DNA of 64,000 bases from Paenibacillus koleovorans NBRC 103111 (GCF_004000845.1 NZ_BIMA01000010.1:1-64000); one strand, 5' to 3'; positions 26,242-35,199 are shown, counted from the first letter of the stretch. Numbers and translations are program-made. The notes: generated from the letters alone by a model not told the origin.

Positions 26242-27207
26242 ATGGAAAAAGTGACGATCAGCCGGTCGAAATGGAACGCGGCTCCCTTGTATCGCAAGAC
26301 GTCCGACTTCATCCGCTATCGGCTGATCGGCAGCGAGATCGACAAAGGCATTTTGTTCAAAATCGTCATGTACATCATCCTGATCAATGTCGCGTTCATC
26401 TATATCAAACCGATTCTGTACATGGTGACGACGATGGTCAAGGACGCGAGGAATATCCTCGATCCGGCGGTCATCTGGGTGCCGAAGTCGATCTTCCTCG
26501 GGCATCTGCAGGAGGCGAGCCGGATGCTCAGCTATCTCAAGAGCTTCGCCATCAGTCTGACGCTGGCCGGGTCCGTTGCCTTCCTCCAGGTTTTCTCCTG
26601 CGCAGTGGCCGGCTATGCGTTCGCCCGGTTGGATTTCCCGTTCAAGAAGCTCTGGGGCCTGATGCTGCTCCTGGCGTTCATCATGCCGCCCCAGGTCGTC
26701 ATCCTGCCGACGATCATGCTGTTCAAAGGGTTCGGATGGCTCGACACCGTGCTGCCGATGCTCGTACCGGCGCTGTTCGGTCATGGCTTGAAGGGTGCGC
26801 TGTTCGTCATCATTTACCGTTCGTTTTATTCGACTTTGCCCAAGGAGCTGGACGAAGCGGCTAGGATCGACGGCGCAAGCGCGGCCCGGCTCTTTTTCCG
26901 CATCATGTTTCCCTTATCCAAGTCGGCGATCGTGGTGGTTGCGCTGTTCTCCTTCGTGTGGAACTGGAACGACTTCTATTTTCCTTCGCTGTTCATGTTT
27001 ACGGCTCACAATGTGCCGCTGTCGATCACGCTGGCGCGGCTTGCCGGAGAGCTGGCCCGGGCGGCGGGCGCCGGCGAAATGACGGTCTATGCGGAGCCGA
27101 TCAAGATGGCGGCGTCGTTCCTCATTATTTTTCCTCTGCTGATCGTGTACGCCTTCGCCCAGAAGTGGTTCATCGAAGGGGTGGAGCGGACCGGATTGGT
27201 AGAGTAG
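26242..27207 (+). CDS. Sugar ABC transporter permease (MalG-like), pair 2
   Basis: A 321-residue permease with six membrane helices and an EAA motif (EAARIDGASAARLFFRIMFP, about residues 212-231). The ATG at 26242 follows AAAGGAGG at 11 bases; an ATG at 26221 overlaps that site and is less likely. An N-terminal extension of about 40 polar residues precedes the first helix. It is the partner of the preceding permease. Confidence 0.87.
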   Translation: MEKVTISRSKWNAAPLYRKTSDFIRYRLIGSEIDKGILFKIVMYIILINVAFIYIKPILYMVTTMVKDARNILDPAVIWVPKSIFLGHLQEASRMLSYLKSFAISLTLAGSVAFLQVFSCAVAGYAFARLDFPFKKLWGLMLLLAFIMPPQVVILPTIMLFKGFGWLDTVLPMLVPALFGHGLKGALFVIIYRSFYSTLPKELDEAARIDGASAARLFFRIMFPLSKSAIVVVALFSFVWNWNDFYFPSLFMFTAHNVPLSITLARLAGELARAAGAGEMTVYAEPIKMAASFLIIFPLLIVYAFAQKWFIEGVERTGLVE

Positions 27208-27244
27208 GTTTATCAAAATAAAAAGGAATAGGTGGTGCAAGTCC

Positions 27245-28597
27245 ATGAAAGCAATGCGCAGTTGGTTGACCTTGATTCTCATTACCGGATTGATCCTCGT
27301 CCTGGCTTCCTGCGGCAAAGACGGCGTGGAGAACGGAACGGGGACGGAAGCAACGGGAGCTGTCAAGAAGCTGGGGGCGGAGCCGATCAAGCTGACGTTC
27401 TTCAGCACGAGCGGCACGTTTCCCGACGTGGAGTTCAACACGCTGATTGCGGGGCCGATCAAGGCGAAGTATCCGAACGTAACGATCGAGCGGATTACGC
27501 CGGCCGCCACGACGACGAACGAAGAGGTGCTCTCGACGTACACGCCGGACATTATTTACTCGTCTTCCTCCTCTCACCAGCGGATCGTGCGGACGGGCGC
27601 TTACGAGGATTTGCGGGAGCTGATCAAGAAGCATAAGTTCGATACGAGCCGCATCAAGCCGATCCTGTGGAACTACATTCTGGATATTACGAAAGGCAAA
27701 GGCGACGAGGTGCTGGCGATTCCGTTCAACGCGAACCAGCATGTGCTCTACTATAACAAGGACATCTTCGATAAGTTCGGCGTCCCGTATCCGACCGACA
27801 AGCAGCTGACTTGGGATCAAGTGCTCGATCTGGCCCGCCAGCTGACCCGTACCGAGAACGGTGTTCGCTACATCGGCTTGTCGACCGATAATTTGACCGG
27901 GCTCGCCAAGGGCCTGGGGTTGCCCTACCTGAACCGGGGAACGGGCGAAGCGGCGCTTGATACGCCGGAATGGCGCCGTATTTTCGAGCTGCAGAAAAAA
28001 ATATTCGAAATTCCGGGGCTCATCGGTCCCGACAAGAAGTGGAACTGGGGGCGCGACGACTTTATCAAGGATCAGAAGGTCGCGATGCGCGTCACTTGGC
28101 TCGCCAATCATATCGGACCGGCGGAGGAGCTTCGCCAGCAGGGAGTCGACTTCAACTGGGATATCGCGCCGGCTCCCAACTTCAGCGATCAGCTCGGCAA
28201 GACGCGGGAGGCGCAAATCCATTCGTTGTCGGTCAACAGCAAGAGCAAATACAAGGACGAAGCATTCCAGGTCATTGCGGAAATTTTATCCGATGACGGA
28301 CAGCGCATTCTGGCTCGGAACGGTCGCGTGCCTGCGGTGATCAACCCTGAGTTGAACAAGGAGTACGGACTGGATATTCCGGTGCTGAAGGGCAAGTCGG
28401 TGCAAAATGTGTTCGTCGGCCAGCCGCTTCAGGAGCACTACATCCATCCGTATGAGCTGGAAATCTCGGCTAAGCTGACTGATGCCGCCGCCGACCTCGC
28501 GATCAACGGACTCGATGTAAATTCCGCGATCCGGAAGGCGACGGAGGCGATCAACAAGGATGTCGCCACGCTTCGTACGACGTTAGGCAATCCATAA
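27245..28597 (+). CDS. Solute-binding lipoprotein of importer 2
   Basis: A 450-residue family-1 binding lipoprotein (lipobox LASC near residue 23). The segment HVLYYNKDIFDKFGVPYPTDK is the typical CUT1 signature and aligns with the sigma-linked proteins at 2097 and 3650. GGTGG lies before the ATG. Placed directly after permease pair 2, it should deliver substrate to it. It lacks the extra beta-sandwich modules of the first binding protein, so the two importers probably take different forms of substrate (for example intact glycoside and cleaved sugar); that is inference. Confidence 0.87.
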   Translation: MKAMRSWLTLILITGLILVLASCGKDGVENGTGTEATGAVKKLGAEPIKLTFFSTSGTFPDVEFNTLIAGPIKAKYPNVTIERITPAATTTNEEVLSTYTPDIIYSSSSSHQRIVRTGAYEDLRELIKKHKFDTSRIKPILWNYILDITKGKGDEVLAIPFNANQHVLYYNKDIFDKFGVPYPTDKQLTWDQVLDLARQLTRTENGVRYIGLSTDNLTGLAKGLGLPYLNRGTGEAALDTPEWRRIFELQKKIFEIPGLIGPDKKWNWGRDDFIKDQKVAMRVTWLANHIGPAEELRQQGVDFNWDIAPAPNFSDQLGKTREAQIHSLSVNSKSKYKDEAFQVIAEILSDDGQRILARNGRVPAVINPELNKEYGLDIPVLKGKSVQNVFVGQPLQEHYIHPYELEISAKLTDAAADLAINGLDVNSAIRKATEAINKDVATLRTTLGNP

Positions 28598-28618
28598 GAG
28601 GTAGAGGAGGCGAAGGCA

Positions 28619-29836
28619 ATGGCACATGTGGAATCGACCGAGCCGGAATTCGGCTGGTACATGCCTACGAGAGGGGACGGCCCTTACATAGGGGTCAAGG
28701 CGGAGCGGGTCGTGGACACCGCGTATTTGATCCGGGTGGCGCAAGCGGTGGAAGCGTCCGGCTACACGTTCGCACTCATTCCTACCGGCGGCGAATGCTC
28801 GGACGCCTGGATCGTAGGCGCTACGCTCGCCGCGCATACGAAAATATTCAAACCGTTGGTGGCCATGAGACCGGGGCTGATCGCCCCGGCGCTCGCCGCA
28901 CGGATCGGCGCCACCTTGGACGAAGTGACGGGAGGCCGGGCGCTGATCAATATCGTCACCGGCAACTCGGAGCAGGATATGAAAGCTATGGGCGATTCGC
29001 TTGCCTTCGACAAGGAGGCGAGGTATGAGCGGACGCTGGAGTACATCAAGATCGTACGTCAGCTGTGGGTGAACTCGCATGGCCGGAGCGGCGGCATATA
29101 TTTGGCCGGCGGCGGCGTGGGCGGAGAAAGCACCGATGGCGGGGCTTCCGTCGAGCGTCTGAACCATGCGGGCAAATATTTCATGATCGAGGACGGCATC
29201 AGTTATCCGCCTCCGGTGCAGCGGCCGCATCCGCCGTTCTACTTCGGCGGCAGCTCGCCTGCGGCGAAGCGGGTGGCGGCGGAGATCGCCGACGTGTATC
29301 TGATGTGGGCGGAGCCGATCGACTGGATTCGCGAGCAGATCGAGGAGGTGGAGCGCTACCGATTGGAATTGCTGCAGACGCAGGGCATCGATCGTACGAT
29401 CCGCTATGGAATGCGCGCGCAGATCGTCATCCGGGAGACGGAGGAGGAAGCGTGGGAGGCGGCCCGCAACATTATTAGCCAGGTCGAGCCTCGCGCTCGG
29501 GAGGCGGCTGCAGAGCGGTTCCGCGGGGCGGCTTCGACCGGCCAGCAGCGCCAGAATCAAGTACGCGAAGCGGTCGCGGACAACGATTATGTGATCGGCC
29601 CGAATTTCTGGGCCGGCCTGTCGATCATCCGGGGCGGCGGGGCGATGGCTTTCGTCGGGACGTCGGATCAAGTGGCCGACCGGCTGCTCGAGTATGTCGA
29701 TATCGGCATCTCGTCGTTCATCTTGTCGGGGTACCCGAACCTCGAGGAGGCAACGCTATCGGCGCCGCTCATTCCGGCGGTGCGGCGCAAGCTGCAGGAG
29801 CGGAGAGCGGAGCAGGAGGCGGCGGCTTCGGTTTAG
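28619..29836 (+). CDS. SsuD-like FMNH2-dependent (alkane)sulfonate monooxygenase
   Basis: A 405-residue luciferase-like monooxygenase closely resembling SsuD, which cleaves C-S bonds of sulfonates to an aldehyde and sulfite. Compared with E. coli SsuD as I remember it, Cys54 (here Cys60 in TGGECSDAW), Arg226 (Arg266), Arg297 (Arg338) and Tyr331 (Tyr372 in SGYPNLEEA) are kept. His11 is replaced by Arg18 (MPTRGDG) and His228 by Gln268 (GMRAQIVIRET). A Gly-rich insertion of about 20 residues lies near 153-180. These changes suggest a different substrate. It follows the importer genes by 21 bases and ends at a bidirectional terminator. Confidence 0.85.
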   Translation: MAHVESTEPEFGWYMPTRGDGPYIGVKAERVVDTAYLIRVAQAVEASGYTFALIPTGGECSDAWIVGATLAAHTKIFKPLVAMRPGLIAPALAARIGATLDEVTGGRALINIVTGNSEQDMKAMGDSLAFDKEARYERTLEYIKIVRQLWVNSHGRSGGIYLAGGGVGGESTDGGASVERLNHAGKYFMIEDGISYPPPVQRPHPPFYFGGSSPAAKRVAAEIADVYLMWAEPIDWIREQIEEVERYRLELLQTQGIDRTIRYGMRAQIVIRETEEEAWEAARNIISQVEPRAREAAAERFRGAASTGQQRQNQVREAVADNDYVIGPNFWAGLSIIRGGGAMAFVGTSDQVADRLLEYVDIGISSFILSGYPNLEEATLSAPLIPAVRRKLQERRAEQEAAASV

Positions 29837-29857
29837 CGGTATTAGTTTGGAGGCTTT

Positions 29858-29898
29858 AAAAAGACCTGCGGATCTTCTTCATCCGGCCAGGTCTTTTT
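29858..29898 (+). terminator. Terminator of the importer/monooxygenase operon
   Basis: AAAAAGACCTG (29858-29868) pairs with CAGGTCTTTTT (29888-29898), usable in both directions. Confidence 0.9.
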
Positions 29899-29959
29899 GG
29901 GCGTACATCCGGTTTAGCGGACAGGTGCTCCCCACGTACCAAACAAAGCTCGATCGCCT

Positions 29960-29991
29960 AAAAAACCATCAGGGTTAACCCCCGATGGTTT
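29960..29991 (-). terminator. Terminator of the cysK operon
   Basis: AAACCATC (29963-29970) pairs with GATGGTTT (29984-29991). Read on the minus strand it is followed by a T run (complement of 29960-29966), four bases beyond the FAD oxidoreductase stop. Confidence 0.88.
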
Positions 29992-29994
29992 CTG

Positions 29995-31119
29995 CTATTC
30001 CCGGCCGGTAATGCGGGCGAGGATCGAGCGGCTGGCATGACGAACCCCGGCGATGAGCCGGTAGGAGGGACCGTGGCTGTGCGAGGCTAACGGTCCTGCG
30101 AAGAAGAGGCCGGGCAGGCTGCTCTGGAAGTGGGAGTCGAGGCGGGGGAACGGCTCGTAGCCGGGCGCTTCCCGCCCGATGCGGCGGCGAAGCGTCTCGT
30201 CGAGAAACGGGACGCGATCCAGATCGATGCGATAGCCGGTGGCGGCGATCAAATGATCGACTATCCGTTCCTCCCCGTTGGATAGCCGCAGCCTCAGCTT
30301 GCGTTCCTCGGTCGGCCAGGCGTGATCGATCGTAACTCCGCCGGTTTCCGGCACCTTGCCCTCCACATAGGGGCGGAGGAAATACGTGATACTGCCGTGA
30401 TGGGGCTGCGACCATCGCTCCTGCTTTTGCTCCGGGTCTTTCGCGTAGAACGTATAGGCCAAGTCGACTAAATTGCGGCCGGAATCCAGATTGTTTTCGC
30501 CGCCATAATGGGGCAGCTCCTTGCGGTAGATCAGCTCGACTTGGCTGTTCTCGATATGCAGCAGCGCGGCGGTTTCCCAGGCGCTCTGCCCGCTGCCCAG
30601 CACGGCTACTCGCTTGCCGGCGAAGATGGAGAATTCCGTGCGGCCGAATGAATGGGAGACCAGGTCGGTGCCGATGCCGGCGAAAGTATCCGGGATGTAC
30701 GCATAATGCTGCACACCCGTGGCGATTACCACATGTTTGGCTCGATACGTTTCTCCTCCTTCATTAATAAGGGTGTATGCCTCTTCTTCGTATGTTGCTT
30801 TATGGATCAGCTCGGGCGTAAAGACAATCTCCGCTTTCTCGGCGAACCAGAACGCGTACTCCAGAAAGTGCTTGCGCGGGAAAGGGGAGCTGAGCGGTGT
30901 CCCGGTCTCCTCACTGAACCTATGGATAGTGAAGACGTCCTCCGGGTCGGAGAAGCTGATATACTGCGGATTGGTGCGAATGAACATGCTCTGGGGCATC
31001 TGATGCTGCCAGAAAAACATCGGATAGCCGAACAGCTTGTAATGAAGTCCGGCCGATCGGGCATGGGCGGCGAGCGAGATGCCATAGGCTCCCGCTCCGA
31101 TAATGGCTAGATCCAGCAT
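29995..31119 (-). CDS. FAD/NAD(P)-dependent oxidoreductase, flavin monooxygenase-like
   Basis: A 374-residue two-dinucleotide-binding flavoprotein. The N-terminal FAD motif IIGAGAYGISLAAH (about residues 5-18), the central NADPH motif VAVLGSGQSAWETA (about 172) and the ATGV and LIAATGY segments are those of the class B flavin monooxygenase and pyridine-nucleotide oxidoreductase group. GGGAGAA precedes ATG 31119. It is the last gene of a three-gene operon with cysK and a nitroreductase. The substrate is unknown; an oxygenase acting on sulfur or nitrogen compounds would fit its neighbours. Confidence 0.78.
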   Translation of the reverse strand: MLDLAIIGAGAYGISLAAHARSAGLHYKLFGYPMFFWQHQMPQSMFIRTNPQYISFSDPEDVFTIHRFSEETGTPLSSPFPRKHFLEYAFWFAEKAEIVFTPELIHKATYEEEAYTLINEGGETYRAKHVVIATGVQHYAYIPDTFAGIGTDLVSHSFGRTEFSIFAGKRVAVLGSGQSAWETAALLHIENSQVELIYRKELPHYGGENNLDSGRNLVDLAYTFYAKDPEQKQERWSQPHHGSITYFLRPYVEGKVPETGGVTIDHAWPTEERKLRLRLSNGEERIVDHLIAATGYRIDLDRVPFLDETLRRRIGREAPGYEPFPRLDSHFQSSLPGLFFAGPLASHSHGPSYRLIAGVRHASRSILARITGRE

Positions 31120-31166
31120 AATACGTTCTCCCGTGACTGGTATGGCGAGCTGCTGTACAGGTGGGT

Positions 31167-32108
31167 TTAGATCACTTCCAGCGGGTACAGCTCCGTGGAC
31201 AAGTAACGCTCCCCCGTGTCGGGCAAAATGACGACGATTGTCTTGCCCGCGTTCTCGGGACGTGCGGCCACCTGCAGGGCGGCGCTGACGGCGGCGCCGG
31301 AGGAAATCCCCACGACGAGCCCTTCCCAACGGGCGAGCTGGCGAGTCGTATCCATCGCGCTTTCGTTCCGGATCGCGATAATCTCGTCCACGACAGAAGG
31401 ATTGAAATTGTCCGGTACGAAACCGGCACCGATCCCCTGTATTTTATGCGGCCCTTTCGCGCCGCCGGACAGAACGGGGGAGCCGGCGGGCTCCACGGCG
31501 ATGACCCGAACGGATGGCTTCCGCTGCTTCAGCACCTCGCCTACCCCCGAGATCGTCCCGCCCGTGCCGACTCCGCTGATGAACAGATCGACTTGGCCGT
31601 CCGTGTCGTTCCATATTTCTTCCGCTGTCGTGCGGCGATGAATGTCGGGGTTGGCCGGATTTTTGAACTGCTGGAGGATGTAGGCGTTCGGGGTTTGGGC
31701 GGCGATCTTCTCGGCCCGGCTGATAGCGCCGGCCATCCCTTCCGAGCCTGGCGTCAGCACGAGCTCGGCGCCTAAGGCGAGCAGCAGCTTGCGGCGCTCC
31801 ACGCTGAACGTCTCGGGCAGCGTGATGATGAGCCGGTAGCCGAGCGCCGCTGCGGCAAAAGCGAGCCCAATGCCGGTATTGCCGCTTGTCGGCTCGATGA
31901 GGATGGAACGTTGATTGATGAGTCCCCGATCCTCCGCATCCTTGATCATGGCGAAGCCGATCCGGTCCTTGACGCTCCCGGCGGGATTGAAGTATTCCAG
32001 CTTGGCGATGATTCTAGCCGCGCTATTGTGATGCTGATTGAAGTTGGCTAATTCCAAGAGGGGAGTGTTGCCGATCAATTGGGTAAGATTAGTCGCTATG
32101 CGGCCCAT
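31167..32108 (-). CDS. cysK: Cysteine synthase (O-acetylserine sulfhydrylase)
   Basis: A 313-residue PLP enzyme of the CysK family that joins sulfide to O-acetylserine to give cysteine. The PLP lysine is Lys47 in NPAGSVKDR; the substrate loop [13 protein letters not shown], the phosphate loop [13 protein letters not shown] near 180 and the [10 protein letters not shown] tail are present. The C-terminus ends in Ile (EVI). It lies between a nitroreductase and an FAD enzyme gene, and an operator-like palindrome overlaps the promoter region. Sulfur-limitation control is plausible. Confidence 0.93.
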   Translation of the reverse strand: MGRIATNLTQLIGNTPLLELANFNQHHNSAARIIAKLEYFNPAGSVKDRIGFAMIKDAEDRGLINQRSILIEPTSGNTGIGLAFAAAALGYRLIITLPETFSVERRKLLLALGAELVLTPGSEGMAGAISRAEKIAAQTPNAYILQQFKNPANPDIHRRTTAEEIWNDTDGQVDLFISGVGTGGTISGVGEVLKQRKPSVRVIAVEPAGSPVLSGGAKGPHKIQGIGAGFVPDNFNPSVVDEIIAIRNESAMDTTRQLARWEGLVVGISSGAAVSAALQVAARPENAGKTIVVILPDTGERYLSTELYPLEVI

Positions 32109-32122
32109 GGCGCGTTCCTCCT

Positions 32123-32863
32123 TTATTTAATAATGAAGCCTTGGCTGGAAAGAAAGTCGAGCATATGCCCGCGAATCCGTTCCTTGCGGAACCGCCCGAC
32201 CATTTCTTGCGACCAGTATGTATCCTTGCTCCCGCCGGTGCGGTCGCGATAATACTGTTTGGACACGGGATCGTACGCTTCGATGCCCGTGGCAATTTTC
32301 TCCTCGCGATACGTCTCTTCGTGAAAAATCGCTTCCTGCGGAAGGCGGGGCCGAATATCCGGCGACTGGTCGGGAACGCCGACGCACATGCCGAAGACGG
32401 GATAGACCAGCTGAGGCAGCTGCAGCAGCTCCGATGCTCGAGCGGGATTGTTGCGAATGCCGCCGATATACACCGTCCCGAGTCCGAGCGACTCGGCGGC
32501 GATTGTCGCATTCTGCGCCGCCAGCGTGGCGTCGATCGTGGCGAGCAGGAACGTCTCGACGTTCTGCTCGAGCGACTCGATGCCGTGAAGCCGGAGCGCG
32601 GCCTGCACGCGTCTTAGATCGGCGCACCAAACGAGGAAGAGCGGACTCTCGCCGATATGGCGCTGGCCACCGGTCAGCTCGACGAATTGCTGCCGGGTCG
32701 CCTCGTTCCGGACGCCGATCACGCTGTACGCTTGAATATTTGTGGAGGTCGGGGCCGCTTGCGCCGCCGCCACGATCTGCCGCAGCTGCTCGTCGCTGAC
32801 CGGATCGGGCTTGAACTTGCGGATGGAGCGGTGGGAACGGATTTGCTCGATAATGGCGTTCAT
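32123..32863 (-). CDS. NfsA-type nitroreductase / flavin reductase
   Basis: A 246-residue FMN protein of the NfsA/FRP subgroup: [14 protein letters not shown] near residue 10 binds FMN phosphate, and the C-terminal [17 protein letters not shown] is typical. Members reduce nitro compounds or free FMN with NAD(P)H. Next to cysK and close to two FMNH2-dependent monooxygenase genes, supplying reduced flavin is the likely role, though the usual partner of SsuD (SsuE) is a different fold. AAGGAGG five bases before ATG fixes the start. It is the first gene of the operon. Confidence 0.82.
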   Translation of the reverse strand: MNAIIEQIRSHRSIRKFKPDPVSDEQLRQIVAAAQAAPTSTNIQAYSVIGVRNEATRQQFVELTGGQRHIGESPLFLVWCADLRRVQAALRLHGIESLEQNVETFLLATIDATLAAQNATIAAESLGLGTVYIGGIRNNPARASELLQLPQLVYPVFGMCVGVPDQSPDIRPRLPQEAIFHEETYREEKIATGIEAYDPVSKQYYRDRTGGSKDTYWSQEMVGRFRKERIRGHMLDFLSSQGFIIK

Positions 32864-32914
32864 GACAGCCTCCTTGTTCTCGGGAGATTCGCTTCTATGC
32901 CGCAACGCCAAGTA

Positions 32915-32950
32915 GAGACACAATGCGCGATTGTGTCTCCAGACGTCTGG
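32915..32950 (-). promoter_or_regulatory. Double palindrome in the leader of the nitroreductase-cysK operon
   Basis: GAGACACAAT (32915-32924) pairs perfectly with ATTGTGTCTC (32930-32939) across a 5-base loop, and adjoins a second perfect 12-bp palindrome (CCAGACGTCTGG, 32939-32950). They lie in the untranslated leader about 50-90 bases before the start codon. The role is unknown: RNA hairpin or DNA operator. Confidence 0.5.
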
Positions 32951-32962
32951 TCAACATATTAC

Positions 32963-32984
32963 AACTAATCCTAGCGGAATAGTT
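32963..32984 (-). promoter_or_regulatory. Operator-like palindrome downstream of the cysK-operon promoter
   Basis: A 22-bp imperfect dyad (AACTAATCC / GGAATAGTT halves around a 4-base centre) is placed 6 bases downstream of the -10 box, so a bound protein would block transcription. The position suits a CymR/Rrf2-type sulfur regulator, but I cannot confirm a consensus. Confidence 0.5.
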
Positions 32985-32990
32985 AAGTTT

Positions 32991-33019
32991 AAGATATCAT
33001 GTTTTTTCTTGACCGTCAA
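32991..33019 (-). promoter_or_regulatory. Sigma-A promoter of the nitroreductase-cysK-FAD operon
   Basis: On the minus strand, TTGACG (complement of 33014-33019) and TATCTT (complement of 32991-32996) are separated by 17 bases. Confidence 0.7.
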
Positions 33020-33086
33020 TTGCAACCGACTGGGCTTTTCCACCGTAGTACCTTAGTAGGGGTCTGAAAAGAAAGGATGGGGGTCC

Positions 33087-34094
33087 ATGGAAGTCATCAA
33101 CATGCAACAACGCGGCAGGCCGCAGCTGCCTCCGGGCTGGAAGAAGAAGCTGACGCTCGGCATCGCCGGGATTGTGGCACTCAGCATTGGTTTAACTTCC
33201 TTCTATACGGTGGAGGAACACGAAGCGGCGGCGGTTCTGACCTTCGGCCAGTTCACAGGGGAAACTGACTCAGGGTTGCATTTCAAGCTGCCGTATCCGA
33301 TTCAGCGAGTGGTTATCCTGCCGGCGCTCCAGACGCAGAAGATCCAGATCGGTTATAGGGAGGAGAAAGGACGGATAACGAAGGTCGATTCGGAAGCGCT
33401 GATGATCACCGGAGATGAGAATATCGTCTGGGCGGATGCGGTAGTGGAATGGAACGTCAGCGATGTGCGCCAATATTTATTCAATATTTCCGAGCCTGAG
33501 CTATTCCTTCGCAATGCGGCGAGCGCGGCGATTCGTTCCGTAATGGGTTCCATAGCGCTGGATTACGCGATTACGGACGGCAAGACGGAAATTCAGGGCA
33601 AGGTCAAGGAGCGTCTGATTGAGCTGCAAAATCGCTACGAGACCGGCATTCGCGTGCTGGATGTGAAGTTCCAGGACATCGAGCCGCCCGAGGGCGACGT
33701 GCAGACCGCCTTCAAGGAAGTGACTAATGCCAGGGAAGAGAAGAGCACGAAGATCAACGTGGCGAACAAGTATTCGAACGATATTTTGCCTAAAGCGCGG
33801 GGCGATGCGCAGACGCTGCTCGAGCAGGCGGAAGGCTTGAAGAAGTCGAGAATTTTGAATGCGCAGGGCGATGTGGCGAAATTCAATGCGATTTATGGCG
33901 AATACGTCAATAATAAGGACATTACGAAGAAGCGGCTCGTGCTGGAAACGTTGGAGAAGGTCATGCCGAATGCGAAAATTCTGATTACCGACGGCTCGGG
34001 CGAGACCGTTAACTATTTCCCGGTGAATGAGCTGCTGAAGTCTAGTTCCGGCACTTCGACATCAACTAGCACGCAAGGAGGCGGGGGCCGATGA
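33087..34094 (+). CDS. hflK: HflK-like FtsH protease modulator subunit
   Basis: A 335-residue SPFH/band-7 protein with an N-terminal basic tail and one membrane helix (about 22-42), a band-7 domain (about 45-220; FGQFTGETDSGLHFKLPYPIQ) and a C-terminal coiled coil. HflK and HflC form a membrane cage around FtsH. A Gly/Ser/Thr-rich tail (SSGTSTSTSTQGGGGR) ends the protein. It overlaps hflC by four bases. GGATGGGGG lies ahead of ATG. Confidence 0.88.
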   Translation: MEVINMQQRGRPQLPPGWKKKLTLGIAGIVALSIGLTSFYTVEEHEAAAVLTFGQFTGETDSGLHFKLPYPIQRVVILPALQTQKIQIGYREEKGRITKVDSEALMITGDENIVWADAVVEWNVSDVRQYLFNISEPELFLRNAASAAIRSVMGSIALDYAITDGKTEIQGKVKERLIELQNRYETGIRVLDVKFQDIEPPEGDVQTAFKEVTNAREEKSTKINVANKYSNDILPKARGDAQTLLEQAEGLKKSRILNAQGDVAKFNAIYGEYVNNKDITKKRLVLETLEKVMPNAKILITDGSGETVNYFPVNELLKSSSGTSTSTSTQGGGGR

Positions 34095-34963
34095 AATCGC
34101 TTTATGGGAATATTACACTGGGGCTTCTGGCGCTCGTGGTGCTGATCCTCCTGACAGGCTCTCTCTACGTGGTAAAAGAAGGCGAGCACAAAGTCGTGCT
34201 GCGCTTCGGCGAAGCGGTGCGGATCAGCTCCAGTCCGGGACTGGCCATGAAAATTCCTTTTATCGAGAACGTGACCTCTCTGCCCAAGTATCAAATGATT
34301 TATGACAGTATGCCGACGCCCATCCTGACTCGGGACAAAAAGCCGATCGAAGTCGACAATTATACGATCTGGCGCATCTCGGACGCCCGGCAATTCCTGC
34401 GGACGGCCAGATCGATCAGCTCGGGCGAGCAGCGCATCGACGCGGCCGTGTACAATACTGTGCGCCGCAAGCTGTCCGAGATCGATTATGGCGAGATCAT
34501 AAGCGAGAACACGCAGCGCGGCAATCTCAACGATGAGATTACGAAGGAAGTCCGGGACGTTCTGGAGCGGGACAATTACGGCATCCAGGTTGTCGATGTG
34601 AGAATCAAGAGAACCGATCTGCCGCCGGAAAACAAGGATAGCGTATTCAAGCGGATGATCTCCGATCGCCAGTCGATTGCGACCAAATATTTGGCCGAAG
34701 GCGACGAGGAATCGAAGAAAATAATGGCCCGTTCCGACCGCGAAGCGGTGGAGCTGAAAGCCGCAGCGGAGTCGACGGCGAAGCGAATTATCGCGGAAGG
34801 CGAGCAGGAGGCGGGGCGCATCTATAACGATGCTTACAGCAAGGACCCGGCTTTCTACAGTCTATACAGGACGCTGGAGAGCTACTTGACCACCTTGAAG
34901 GGGGAGCCGGTCATCATGATGCCGATCAATTCCCCTTACGCGAAAATTTTGCTGGGCGAATGA
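34091..34963 (+). CDS. hflC: HflC-like FtsH protease modulator subunit
   Basis: A 290-residue SPFH protein with one N-terminal membrane helix (about 8-26) and a band-7 domain (LRFGEAVRISSSPGLAMKIPF), followed by a Glu/Lys-rich coiled coil (ESTAKRIIAEGEQEAGRIYN, about 230-250). It is the partner of HflK, translationally coupled to it. A GC-rich hairpin (34999-35005 with 35028-35034) follows, without a clear T run. Confidence 0.88.
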   Translation: MKSLYGNITLGLLALVVLILLTGSLYVVKEGEHKVVLRFGEAVRISSSPGLAMKIPFIENVTSLPKYQMIYDSMPTPILTRDKKPIEVDNYTIWRISDARQFLRTARSISSGEQRIDAAVYNTVRRKLSEIDYGEIISENTQRGNLNDEITKEVRDVLERDNYGIQVVDVRIKRTDLPPENKDSVFKRMISDRQSIATKYLAEGDEESKKIMARSDREAVELKAAAESTAKRIIAEGEQEAGRIYNDAYSKDPAFYSLYRTLESYLTTLKGEPVIMMPINSPYAKILLGE

Positions 34964-35058
34964 TCGGTCTGGGGGCTTAGTCTCCGACTGTACGAAGAAG
35001 CCTCCTGGCCTGCTTGCGAGCGGGTTGGGAGGCTCCTTGTATGCGTTTGAGCGTTCGC

Positions 35059-35087
35059 TTTACATTTGCTCCATTCCGAGCTATAAT
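35059..35087 (+). promoter_or_regulatory. Promoter of tRNA-Leu copy 2
   Basis: TTTACA (35059-35064) and a perfect TATAAT (35082-35087) are 17 bases apart, 28 bases before the tRNA. Confidence 0.8.
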
Positions 35088-35115
35088 CTCTTTTGTCGTC
35101 ATTTTTGACGGACAT

Positions 35116-35199
35116 GCGGTCGTGGCGGAATTGGCAGACGCGCTAGATTCAGGTTCTAGTGGGGTAACAGCCGTGGAGGTTCGAGTCCTCTCGACCGCA
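35116..35199 (+). tRNA. tRNA-Leu(CAG), copy 2
   Basis: Identical over all 84 bases to the copy at 11842, in the same orientation. The identity extends to GACAT upstream and TCA downstream (92 bases in all); promoter and terminator differ from copy 1. Confidence 0.96.
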
